From NCBI GenBank assembly GCA_024516155.1, contig JAJJXM010000045.1, positions 1 to 64,000 on the forward strand: a stretch of 64,000 nucleotides of DNA, written 5' to 3'. This DNA is from Pyronema omphalodes (taxonomy: Eukaryota; Ascomycota; Pezizomycetes; Pezizales; Pyronemataceae). A program made the translations under genes and the position numbers. Below the pieces are notes generated by a model. The model worked only from the letters and a program-made list of their open reading frames with translations. It was not told the DNA's origin and ran no database searches. Positions 48,302 through 58,358 of this stretch are shown here, one piece after another; within the stretch, counting starts at the first letter, position 1, and each line of letters opens with the position of its first letter.

Positions 48302-48625
48302 ATTAAGGAAAAAAATACATGGTGTCACGTGGATTATTTGTGTTTAGAATTATGTAAGCGTTTGGACGTTGATGCATCTACAATGTCCTATTTCTTGGCT
48401 CCTTGGGGGGTTTTTTTTTCAGCGTCGTGCAGTGGTTTATTAATCCTTCGCGCTTAATACAAGAAATGTAGGTATTCGACGCTTTGGCGTTTTTTCCTCA
48501 ATTAGTCTGACATAACACCTAGCCATGGATTCAACACGAAAAGCATATTGATTGAAGCAAGACATAGCTCAGGGTTTTACACGTTTTAGTCTGTATTGGC
48601 TAAACCGTATGCGTTATTATACAAT
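48302..48625. other. spacer between the hypothetical gene and tRNA-Ala
   Basis: No gene seen. A T-run at 48411-48419 is the only marked feature. Confidence 0.5.
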
Positions 48626-48697
48626 GGGGGTGTGGTTTAGTGGTATAATTCCTCTTTAGCATAGAGGCGGTCCGGCGTTCGATTCGCCGCTCCTCCA
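48626..48697 (+). tRNA. tRNA-Ala (anticodon AGC)
   Basis: A 72-nt cloverleaf. The acceptor strand GGGGGTG pairs with CTCCTCC plus discriminator A. The anticodon stem is CCTCT/AGAGG around the loop TTAGCAT (AGC), and the T arm is CGGCG-TTCGATT-CGCCG. The third acceptor pair is G3:U70, the known identity element for alanyl-tRNA synthetase, supporting the Ala call. Position 6:67 is a T:T mismatch. There is no intron. Confidence 0.92.
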
Positions 48698-48699
48698 TC

Positions 48700-48704
48700 T
48701 TTTT
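48700..48704 (+). terminator. Pol III T-run terminator of tRNA-Ala
   Basis: TTTTT beginning 3 nt after the tRNA 3' end. Confidence 0.75.
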
Positions 48705-49136
48705 CTTTGCAGGCTTCACACAAGTGACACCGCGATTTACTGCGGAGCTTTGGAAAATGGTTTTTTTGTTTTGTATCATACACTGTTCGAGGCCTGAAAG
48801 GCCTATGCAGGAAGAAAGAAATCCTGGTATCCCGTCCTCGTGGCCAAGACCACCTAATGAGGCGCCCCTATCTCCTATCCCCATTACACACCCCAAAAAG
48901 AAAAAGAAAAAAAGAAAACAACCAGTCAACACCCCCAGAAAAGAAAAGAAAAAATAAAAAAGGAAATGAGACAAAGTCGCTTAGAAGCGGACTCCTCGAA
49001 TACATCGCGAGAAAATTCGAAGGAAACCAAAGAAACGCGTCTTAACCAAACGAAAAGAAAAAAGGAAAAGCCCCGTATCTCGCATCGCCTCATTCCCCGT
49101 GTCCTCCAATTTTGGTCTCACCCACCCGTGCCGTTC
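48705..49136. other. spacer and probable 3' region of the LINE
   Basis: No gene. The A-rich tract (48890-48960) on the plus strand would be T-rich in the orientation of the LINE, so it is not an A-tail; the 3' end of the element is not resolved. Confidence 0.4.
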
Positions 49137-52100
49137 TCATTCTACATGGCGCCTTCCCACCTCCGTGGCCGCTAGGTATTCCATGATCGCTTTGGTAAGC
49201 CGATCGTCCGAAAAAATCTCCACCGCCTTCAGCCTTCCCCGCCGTCGCCGCGGCTTTCCCGTTATTTTTTCCACCTCTTGAGCGAGTACCTCATACTCGC
49301 GTTGCCGGCGATCGCAGGCACCAAGCAGGTGGCCTCGCGTTTGGCGTTCTCCGGAATCGCACCACCAACAGCGATCGGAGTCTCTTTCTTTATGCGCAAT
49401 AGGTGTGTGCTCATCAGCTCATGACCGCAAGCAATCTGGAAAAACACCGCGGCCCGTGTTTTGGCACGGTTTTCAGGCCGTCGCGGATACCCCACTTTTT
49501 TCGGGGGCGGTATGATGCGTTAAGGTCGGTACGCTGGCGCACCCACTTCGCTGCAATCGCCTTGGGAATCTCGGTCGCTGCGCGATTGACATGCGCCAGC
49601 GATGTCCAAGGGAGGGGGGAGCAGACGGGGTTCGCGCACCCGCGGAGGGGGGGGGCTAAGCATCGGTGACCTGTGCCTTGGTTTGCTGCCGCGTCCCCGG
49701 CTTCGTTTTCCAGAATGTCGCTGTGTCCGGGCACCCACCGGAAGCCCACCTCAATTCCAGTGAAGGCGCGGTGTTTTGCGACTTCCGTCGCGATCAGGCG
49801 TTGCAGGATCTAGCCCGGGCCAGGCACGTCAGAAAGCAGTCGCTGCAGCGCGGCTTGTGCATGTGAAAAAATTGTGAGGAGCGGGGGGGGCGAGCTACCG
49901 AGTAGTGATAGTTATCCCAGTAGTCTCGCAGGGCCATTAGAATGGCATGATGCTCGGCGTCATATACTTCTGCATGACGTCCCACGCAGAAGGAGGAGGA
50001 AGTGAGGACCCCCCGCACGTAGCGAACAAATCCGGAACCGGCGACGTCTTCCATGCGAGACCCGTCGGTCCAGACGCAGGCGGAGTCAAGGTTCCTCCAC
50101 TGTTGGGCGCACTCGGTTGCCTCATTCCTAGATGCGATGACGACAGTGCCGGGGAACTGCTGGGGGAGAGGGGGGAAAATACTCTCGACGTGGTGGCAGC
50201 CCGAACGCGTCGTTGCGCGCTGAGTCAATTGCCGGACGATATCGGCGGTTGGAGACGGGGGCTGGAGCCAGGGGGGGCTGGGCGGGTGAGCAATCGCGCT
50301 CTAAAGCGGGCTTCCCGTCCGCGCACAAGAGATTCTACTGGTCTTGTCGCGCTTTCTGCTGCCAGAAAGCCGAGCGGGGTGGTACGGGCAGCCGGTGATG
50401 GCCCGTGCCTGCTTGTTGAGGATGAGTTGGAGGCGGGACAGGTGGCCGGCGTCTCGGGAGGGGAGTCTGCGGGAGGCGTTGATTTCAATGCCGTAGGTAG
50501 CAACGGATTGCACCACAGCTTGCTGAAGATTAGCGGTGCTGCCCGCGGGGAGCCCGGATTTCTTGCACAAGGGTGCAATTTGTGCCTGTTGTTGAGAGGC
50601 TTGGAGAGCCACTTCTGTCAGTGCTGGTTGAAGGTGAGTTTGGCGTCCAGCCAGTATCCTAACCACCGAACAGCGGTTTCGGAGTACCGAATGGAGTGGG
50701 GCCCCACCGTCATAGTGAAGCAGTCAGGGTTCGGGGGGGAGCGTGTCCGAGAGAAAAGGATTGCTTCCGTCTTCTCCGATTTGAACACCACCGCGTTCGC
50801 TACACTCCACGCGAGGCAGAGGGACGCGCATCGGTTTAACTTGGTGGTGACGTCAGTCGCTGACGCTCCCGTCACGAGCCACGTGACGTCATCGACGAAA
50901 GACAGCCCCAGCGTTCCCCCGACCTCCGCTTCAACCATCCGCGCCAGGTCTGCTATGTATAGCAAAAATAATATCGGAGACACAGGGGAGCCTGGGGGCA
51001 GCCCTGTGTCGGTGTCTATCGGATCGCCAGCTTCCCCGGCGAGGAAAATTTCGACTCTCCTACCTCCCATGAAGCTGGTAATCCAGCGGACGAGACCTTC
51101 GTCGAAGGCTGCTCTGCGCAGCTTGTTGGTCAAGCAAACACTGTTGATGGTAGGGAAAGCGCCCTTGACGTCCATCAAAAGAGCGCCGGCTAACAAGTTT
51201 TCCTCCCAGGCAGCCTCGACTAACCCTACCAGCACCGCTGCTGCGTTCGCCGCTGACCTATTCGCTCTCCCCCCGAACTGCCCATCGTGCAGTATCCCTG
51301 TGCGCTCCGCCTCTTGTGCGAGGAGCACCGCTACCACTTTTTCCACCAGCTTGCCGAAGCAGCTGAGCAGGGAGATTATCCGGAAGCTCTTAGCACGCGA
51401 ATAGCTCGGCTTCCCCGGCTTTGGGATGCACACTCCCTTTGCGATTTTCCAATCGCGGGGGTGATACCCCAGGCGCAGACAGTGTTTGACCACCGAGACT
51501 ACACGGTCTGGGTCCCACGAGAGCAGGGCCTTGACAATGGGGACACCCAGCGCGTCAGTGCCTGGGGCCTTCTTGTTGCTTTGCCTAGATAGAGCGGAGG
51601 TTACTGACTCCAACGACACTGACCGCCACAGGTTTCCAGGAGGCCCTGGGGGGAGTGGCAACTCCGAGAAAGGGTTGGGAGGGGGAAAGGATACCTCCGC
51701 AAGCATCCGTCGCTTATCCTGATCATCCTCCGCACGTTGCCCCTCTTCGTTCTGGAGCGGGCCGACCACCGTCGCCTCTCGCAGTTTGGTCATTCTCAGC
51801 GCCGCCCAGACCGCGTCCCCGTTAGCTGTCGAGAGGAAGTCCCCCCAACACCTGCGTTTTCTCTGTCGCTGCAGCGACTGGTATGCGTTTCGCAGCTGGT
51901 GTTCTTCCTCCACCGACGCGCGACCTTCCTTGACCGCCCTGCGGGTCCCACCATACTCCGTGCAAGCCTCCCGAATCTCCACGCACCACCGCCGCTTCGA
52001 CCGTGCGGTGAGCCGAATTTTCCTTGCCCGCTCTCCCAGCAACGATGTGAGTTGCTCGCTTACCCAGACCACCTCGTCTTCTACCTCCTCCTCCGTGCTG

Positions 52101-52900
52101 AGGTCCGTAAGGTGCGGTCTGCGTTCGCTTCGATGGCGCCAATCTAACGACGCAGAGACCGCTCCGTCCTCATCCTCCAACAGTTCTCGAACAGCCCACC
52201 CCCGAGTAGGGACTTCGAAGTCCTCCGGAGCTACCACCGTCGACACCTCCCACGACAACGCGGCGTGTTCGGACGTGGTGGCATGTTCCGGCGCATCCAA
52301 CCTTGTGGCCAGTACTGCCGTCGCCATCTCCTCCGTTGCGAGCACCAAGTCGATAACACTATAACGCAACTGACCTGTTTGCTGATGCGTCTCGAGACCG
52401 TCACCCACGTAATGTGGGTTGTGAGAGTCCATCAGGGACTCCAGGAAGGTGTGGTTGAGCGGTGCTTTACACCGGGGGTTCCACCGCTGGCTATGGGCAT
52501 TGAAATCGCCCGCCAGCACCGTTCCCGAAGTGATGATGCGGTCCCAGCCGACATCCGTAGCAGGTCGTGCTCCGTCCGAGTGACGAGGAGCATCGTAAAC
52601 GTTCACAATCCGAAGCTGCCGGTGTCCTCGACACATTACATCCAACACCTATACGTCCCCGTCACTCCCTGACGCGAGATCTTCCCGGGGCCTCAACGTC
52701 CACGCTGAATCCTTGCGTACCGCCGCCATCACCCTACCACTCCATAGAAAGTCATACGCTGGGTGTCTCCACCCTTGGAACGTCGGCGGCTCCTGCATGA
52801 GAACGACGTCCGCTCCCAGCTCTTTCCCGCTCTCCATGATTGCCGTAAGAACCTCACCGCTCTTGCGACAGTTTAACTGTAGAACCTGAATGTTACTCAT
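49137..52900 (-). CDS. LINE ORF2: endonuclease, reverse transcriptase, RNase H (frame interrupted)
   Basis: Starts at the ATG at 52900, which overlaps the ORF1 stop. Endonuclease motifs: LQLNCRKS near the start, MQEPP, GDFNAHSQRW, and SEH near the domain end. Reverse transcriptase: NKKAPGTDALGVP, FRIISLLSCFGKLVEK, HDGQFGGRANRSA, LLMDVKGAFPTIN, GLPPGSPVSPILF, and the catalytic FVDD box at about 50900. RNase H: VWTDGSRMED (about 50080-50050), AEVYDAEHHAIL and VPGHSDILENEAGD (about 49740-49700). The C-terminus has a GHELMSTHLLRIKKET segment and a possible Cys/His knuckle. The stretch 52648-50618 is open for 676 codons. Frame changes occur near 52650, 50630, 50310, 50220, 49790 and 49420. Non-functional as written. 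Confidence 0.85.
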
Positions 52901-54506
52901 AATTCAGGTTCTGTAGGCGCAACGGCATCGGTCGTCCCCGCGGAGGTGGCGACTTCTGAGTCGGTGTCCATGAGGACAGCGAAAGGGATCACAACCACCA
53001 GGGCGGTGGAGGGGCTGTGGTCTTGCGACTGGGGGGAGGGGGACGGGGAGGAGGAGGGAGTCGGGGCGTCGGCGGTGACAGGCTTCAGTCGGGACGAGCG
53101 GGCGAGGCGGGCGGCCGCTATGGCGGCGAGGCGGTCAGGAGAAGTCCTAGCTGTGGGGAAGTGCTCCTCTCCGCAATTAGCACATTTGGGCACTGGGAGA
53201 GAATGGGGCACGCGGCGCCCATAGGCTTGCTGCAACCTGCGAATGAACACGCGGGGTGTTTCGCGGTGGGATGACTGAGGGCGCAGAAAGCGCACCGGAA
53301 CACATCAGGCGTAGAGCGCCGCTCGCGGATGTGGCCCCACTGAAGGCATCCGCAGCACTGACTATCGGGACCCCCAAAGACGTAGAGTTCTGCTCGGTGG
53401 CGGCGACTGCCCAGCAGGACGCCCTTAGTGATTAGCAAGCGGGCGGAGGCGGAGCTCCTCACGAAGATTACAGCAGATGAACTCTGGGTGGCTCCACGGA
53501 GGAAGCGTTCACGGATTTCTTCTACTTTCCCCAACCAACGAACGTTTGGTAGAACCTCTCCATTTCCATGGTTCGCCTGGATTTCCACCTGGAGTTTTTG
53601 CACTCCGTGGGAACCTTGCCCTAGGAAACGCGCGAGCGGTACGCCGTGCACCTTGAGGGCCACCCAACAGTCTAGCTCCTCAACGTCCGTAACCCTCGAG
53701 TCTACCTCCCGAACTGCGTTGATGATTTCATTACTGTAAAGACGTAAAAGCGTAGCGGCATCTACCCCTGGGACGGTGGTGGCCGTCAGGGTGCCCGTTG
53801 CCTTACGGCATACCTTCAACACGCGATGGAACTGGGGCGCGTTCTTGTACCACAGACAGTTGTTGATAGCTGCTGTGTACGCGTCCAAGAGCTGGGAGCA
53901 GTTCGCGACGGCGGGGTCACCAGAAAAGACGATGCGGCGGACCTCTCACAGGAGGTTTGTGGCGGGGGCATGAAGGCCACCAGCGCGTTGCTGGACCTGC
54001 TTCGCGTGACGCGATTGGTGGGTGGCCCACGGCGTGGTGAGAGCGGGCGTGGGGGTGGGGAGGCTTGCATTGGCAGCGGCGACCTGTGCAACAGTCGGCT
54101 AGGTAGCTATCTGAACAGGGGGGCGGAGCGGAGCGGCGGTGGTCTGCGCGGCGGGGCGGGACGGTCTGGGGGCAGGCGGAGCGGGTCTGGCGAGGGCTTC
54201 GTTAAGGCGAGCCCGAAGCTCGCAATTCATCGTGCGGAGGCGCGTGACCTCTTCCTCAAGGGCGGGGACGCGTTTGTCTAGGGAATCCAGCCTCTTACCA
54301 AGGCTGAGAATGTACTCTGGGTTTATGACTGACACGACCATGGGCGCGTCGTCACCGCATTTCTCGCGTTTTTCATACGCGGGGCCTTCCTCCTCGAGGG
54401 GCTGAGTGGCTTGGGCTCGCTTTCCGACTGCCTGTTTGTCACAACACTCCCGTGACATGCTCCTGGCCTCCGCCGTCACCACCGCAGGGCTATGGGTGGT
54501 TGCCAT
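52897..54506 (-). CDS. LINE ORF1: gag-like RNA-binding protein (frame interrupted)
   Basis: The ATG at 54506 (MATTHSPAVV). A coiled-coil stretch (LGKRLDSLDKRVPALEEEVT, about 54310-54250) and a Pro/Ala-rich linker are followed by a folded domain (53890-53400) and zinc-knuckle-like Cys/His clusters near 53350-53160 (CCGCLQWGH, CAFCALSHPTAKHPAC, CANCGEEH). A Ser/Pro-rich tail ends in a TGA at 52899-52897. Frame changes are needed near 54095 and 53200. Typical of LINE ORF1 proteins that bind the element RNA. The stop overlaps the ORF2 start as ATGA. Confidence 0.8.
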
Positions 54507-54619
54507 CACCCTAGCAACCTGCTACGCCATCATGAAGTGATAGGGATAGGGTTAGGGCAAGGGGGGGCCCCTTGCCGGGGATTTTCATATGTGAGGAGTT
54601 ATTTATTATTTGAATTTAT

Positions 54620-54890
54620 TTTAGGTATCACGGCGGCTAGGAAAATGTTGGAATGTTTTACTTATCTCTTTTGGTATGTACTCTTTCTTTATTATTTGGA
54701 ATCACGGCGGTTAGCCAGGTAGTTATGTCTTTTGGTATGTACTCTTTCTTTGTTATTATTATTTGGAATTACGGCGGTTAGTTATCTTTGGTATGTATTG
54801 TTCCCTTGTTTTCTTATTTGGAATTACGGCGGTTGGCAAATGGTGGGGGATGTTGGTCATGTATGTAGTTATCACGGCGGTTAGCATTGA
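54620..54890 (-). repeat. short diverging repeats 5' of the LINE
   Basis: Five occurrences of a [TC]ACGGCGG[TC]T-type core, at about 54628, 54702, 54769, 54824 and 54872. The middle ones are each preceded by TTTGGTATGTA and TTTGGAAT-type sequence. Spacing falls from 74 to 48 bp. They lie just 5' of the LINE ORF1 in the element's orientation, where some LINEs carry promoter monomers. Confidence 0.7.
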
Positions 54891-54891
54891 G

Positions 54892-54917
54892 AGCATTCTC
54901 CGCAGGCGGAGAATGCT
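54892..54917. repeat. perfect 12-bp hairpin
   Basis: AGCATTCTCCGC and its exact reverse complement GCGGAGAATGCT, separated by 2 nt. It sits at the upstream end of the ACGGCGG repeats. Confidence 0.9.
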
Positions 54918-55156
54918 GAGTCACGAGTCATGAAGGAGCAAGTATAAGAGGAGGAAATTTGTATGTAGTTTATTTCTTCACACAATCAAGTTTCTATTTA
55001 CTACAATCCTATCTACAAAAGTTCCCTTGTGATATCCCCATCTCTCCAAAACTCACCTGTGATTTCCCAGCCAAACCCTTGCCCATTCCCAACTTACCAG
55101 CCTTACCTAACCCGCCGCCGCCATCCTCGCCGCCGAAACCCCCGCGCTGCCTGTCG

Positions 55157-55690
55157 TCAGTAACCGTGGATACGGATTCTGATAGCGGTGGGGGCGGTCG
55201 GATGGGTGGTCGGTGAGGTGCGGGGGGCGGTGCGGGCGGCTTGCGAGGCCGGGCACGAGCAGGGACGGGAGTCTTGCTGGCTGAGCTTTTCTTCCAGCGC
55301 GCGCATTCGGGTTTCAGTGGCTGCCAGGCGAGCAGCCAACTGCTCAAGCAGGGTCGAGCTTACCAGCGGTGAGGCCTGTGTGCCTACTGCTGGGGCGGAG
55401 CGCAGTTCGTGTCCCATGGCAGTCCCGAAGGCCGCGACGTGGGCTCGTTTTTTGACCGTGCTGGGGCACGAGGATAGGGGGCTGCTGGATGACCATCCAG
55501 AACCGGGCGTGGTACTTAGCGGCAGGTTCTTGCTCGCACGCGTAGGGGTGCCGGGGGCAGACGCGCCGAACACGTCGTCTGCGGACGCTGGGGCGGGAGT
55601 GGACACTCTGGAGGAGTTGCTACCGCTGAAAGTATGCATTTCGGAGGTGATGCCGAAGCATGGAGGGGGGGGAGGCTTCATGGGAGCCAT
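55157..55690 (-). CDS. GC-rich coiled-coil ORF resembling a LINE ORF1 N-terminus
   Basis: From the ATG at 55690 (MAPMKPPPPP) the frame runs about 177 codons to 55157; upstream frame without ATG reaches 55744. The protein is Pro/Ser/Ala-rich, then KKRAHVAAFGTAMGHEL, a short coiled coil (LAATETRMRALEEKLSQQD) and a Cys/Pro/Thr-rich end. The order basic patch, coiled coil, Pro/Ala-rich linker mirrors the N-terminus of the LINE ORF1 at 54.5-54.1 kb, and the G+C content matches that element. It may be the remains of a second copy or a 5' extension of the same element. A separate host gene is less likely. Confidence 0.4.
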   Translation of the reverse strand: MAPMKPPPPPCFGITSEMHTFSGSNSSRVSTPAPASADDVFGASAPGTPTRASKNLPLSTTPGSGWSSSSPLSSCPSTVKKRAHVAAFGTAMGHELRSAPAVGTQASPLVSSTLLEQLAARLAATETRMRALEEKLSQQDSRPCSCPASQAARTAPRTSPTTHPTAPTAIRIRIHGY

Positions 55691-55744
55691 GGGCCTCGGA
55701 GGTGGAATTTCGTGAAGCCGTGAGAATTCTCTCCGTCTTCCCAA

Positions 55745-56284
55745 TTTGGATAATTAAGCGAGAAACGTGGTGTTTTTCTAGCGTTGGTGTGGCGTGTTAT
55801 TTGTCGTCGCAACAGAAGTCGCGCCGGGGATCATAACGCGGCCGAGTGATAATATGTGCTTGGGTGTTTCCTCGCTTGCAGCGACGTTCACCACTATGAT
55901 TACACTGCCGCCGCTGGCTTAGCATGTGTACGGTACCGTGACAAAAGTGACCGTCACTTTTCTGTGCTAAGCGCCGCGCGGGGTGACGGTCACTTTTGTC
56001 CAGCACCTCGTACTCCCGGCATGTCGTGGTGATTCTCCCCGCGCACGTCGTATTCCACCAACCACCATTCGAGATTCATTGGAAAGGATAATCTTAACAC
56101 TACATAGCCAAGCCGTGCGATCACTGAAAGGTTTACAATACTCATGAAAACTCGTATCGTTAAATAAAAAAACGCATTATCTTAACTCAAATTACAAAGA
56201 CTTAAAAACAAAACAAAACAATAAGTAAATCTTCCCTCTTCCGGCTCTGTAGATTTTTCCGCCTTCAATTATTCCGCCTGCATG
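55745..56284. other. intergenic with a large inverted repeat
   Basis: No supported gene. It contains the 18-bp inverted repeat at 55940-56000 and AT-rich sequence toward the 3' end of the minus-strand gene at 56285. Confidence 0.5.
55940..56000. repeat. perfect 18-bp inverted repeat with a nested palindrome
   Basis: GACAAAAGTGACCGTCAC (55940-55957) and its exact reverse complement (55983-56000), spaced by 25 bp. The left arm region is itself palindromic (AAAAGTGACCGTCACTTTT, 55943-55961). Confidence 0.92.
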
Positions 56285-58358
56285 TTAATTTTCTTCATTT
56301 GTTTCATCCAGCATGCCGTTCCAATCCACATAATTCTGGTCTTGCTGAATGTCCTCCCACTGAATGGATGCGATGAAACGATCCCAGTCTACATCTTGTC
56401 CCCAGTCTGGATGTAAATCTAACATTAAAAAATCAGTAAAAGTAGGGAGGCGTTGTGTACTTACTGCAGCAAGCAGTGGGCTCAGTTCCGGGGGTTTGGG
56501 CTTCGGCCGGTTCAGTACAGCAGGAAGGACAAGAACCAGTACATTCAGTAGAATTCATATCCGGAAGGTAAGCGCCATTAGAGTTATCACTGAGCTCAAA
56601 AGGCGGCTGATCATTGGAAAAGAAATTGTCCACCATCGGAAAGTTAGCTGCAGCATCCATATTTCCAACAGGAAAGTTATTTTCCATCGGCACAGGCATG
56701 TTTCCCGCGGGTTCAGCATTCGGCATGTCGAAATCATCAAAGGTGATAAATCCATTAGCATCAGTTCTCAACGCAAGACTATCACCAATATCTCTAAGCC
56801 ACTGCGGGGTGGCATCTCCATCCCAGACTGACGATACAGCCCCATTCTGGTTAATAGTTTGAGTCATCACATACTCCCCATTAAAACCGGAGGGTGTAGT
56901 AGCCGGTTGGTTAATAATTTGTTCCACCGCATACTCCCCATTAAACTCCGAGGATGCAGCAGCATTCTGGTTATTATTTTGATCCGTGGCAAACCATTCA
57001 TCCATGGGTGCAAGAAATGGATCAACGCCATCTACAAACATTGGCATACGTGGGAATTGAGCCATGAACGCTTCGAATTCTTCTGGTGTCATTTGCTCCT
57101 CCTGGGAATTTGAATGGTCGGCGCCGAAAGAAGCTTCAACGGCGGCTAAAATTTCGTCCCAGTCAGGCTCTTCGAAGTGCGCCATGTTTTGTTGAGGGGG
57201 ATTGAACGACTCAGAGGCTTTCTCAGGTTCTGTGGAGACGCCTTCTGCCATGGTCCATGGACCCTGGGATGGATTGATATTGGCCTGTGTGACTGAGAGA
57301 GATATATCCTGTTCAGGATAAGAAATATGGCCTTCGGTAGGCCCAACGGTGTTGAGTAGTTCTTGCTCGTAGTCTTGGGCATCTGTAGTCTCAACGATTT
57401 CAAGTACTTCTTGCTCATAGTCTTCATGGTGGTCCATATCGAAATCGTTGTTGATATCACCAGTAGGATTGGGATCCGTGTCGAGAAATTCAGGGCTAAG
57501 CCCCTCGTTAGAAGGTGACTCTATCTCCTCGATATCTGTTCCAGCTGAAGAAACTGTTGATTCGCTGCTGGCTGCTGAGGTTTCAACCGCGAAGGTTCCT
57601 GTCTCGTAAGCCTGTTGACGCAGCTGTTCCAACTGGGCATAGAACTCTGGAGGATAAGTCGTTTCTGCACCTGGAGCTTGAGCTCGTGTAGCCACGTACT
57701 TCAGGAAATCTTCGATATCTATTTCCTGAATATTTCCGCCAGTTAGAAGGTTGGTGGTGGTTCGAATTGGCCCTGAAGAAGTGGCGGTAGTAGTAGCAGA
57801 TTAGATTCCTGTATCGCTGTCTGCTCGTTCTTATCATCAGGCTCGTCGTGTCCACCATGATCATTGTTTTCATATTCTGGTTGCGGTATAACAGTCCGCT
57901 CTCTTAACTCTTCATAAGGCTGATTATTGCGTTCAGCAACGATAATACTAAGCCTATCCCGTTCTTCTTTTCTCTCATCCAGAATCTTCTGACGTATTCC
58001 AGTTCATGGTACGATCTCAAAGTCGGGGCAAGAAGATCATAACCTCATTATGAATCTTTGAATCACGAACAGAAAATATGGTACCGTAAATGGAAATAAT
58101 CAAGCGACGCTTACATTCCGCTTTCCAGTTATGAACCAGGCGGATAATGTATTGTCGAACCGCGTTGACTTGAGTTTGTAGTGGATGCAATTTCGTATCG
58201 AAAATGTTGTAGCGAGGATCCTTCATCCAGGCTGCGACGATGGAGTTCTGGTCTTCGTCGGAAGGTGGTGAGAGGAAAGAGGAGTAGTTTTCGGCGATTG
58301 CGGTGGAGAGGGATAGCTCCCATTCGAGCGTGCTGGAGGAAAGCGAGTTTTGATCCAT
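56285..58358 (-). CDS. acidic hypothetical protein (frame interrupted)
   Basis: The ATG at 58358 (MDQNSLSSSTLEWELSLSTA) opens an N-terminal segment with helices (VNAVRQYIIRLVHNWKAECK, about 58190-58130). It continues through DERKEERDRLSIIVAERN (about 57980-57930) into a long acidic, Gln/Asn/Pro-rich region open from about 57780 to 56465. It has local repeats (EFNGEY, GFNGEY; two DYEQE motifs) and a Cys cluster (CTGSCPSCC, near 56500). A phase-1 intron (56464-56419, GTAAGT donor, TTAG acceptor) leads to a last exon ending at 56285. Breaks near 58010 and 57790 must be bridged. The acidic, low-complexity body could fit a transcription-related or scaffold protein, but I do not recognise the family and assign no function. 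Confidence 0.55.

Larger units (their letters stand above)
49137..54506 (-). mobile_element. Tad1-like non-LTR retrotransposon (LINE), nearly full length
   Basis: A two-ORF LINE on the minus strand: ORF1 (54506-52897) with a coiled coil and zinc knuckles, ORF2 (52900-49137) with an apurinic-type endonuclease, reverse transcriptase and RNase H. Endonuclease, RT and RNase H in this order with a gag-like ORF1 is the Tad1/I-type organisation found in filamentous fungi. G+C is clearly higher than the flanks, which speaks against repeat-induced point mutation and for fairly recent arrival. The ORFs carry several indel frame changes. 5' and 3' limits are uncertain and no target-site duplication was identified. 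Confidence 0.88.
54507..55156. other. probable LINE 5' region: repeats and hairpin
   Basis: No gene. It contains five diverging ACGGCGG-bearing repeats (54620-54890) and a perfect hairpin (54892-54917), listed separately. Sequence 55009-55156 may still belong to the coiled-coil ORF upstream in a shifted frame. Confidence 0.5.

Noticed and set aside
49947..51404. 485-codon open frame on the plus strand
   Set aside because: Antisense of LINE ORF2 reverse transcriptase and RNase H, which carry clear catalytic motifs on the minus strand.
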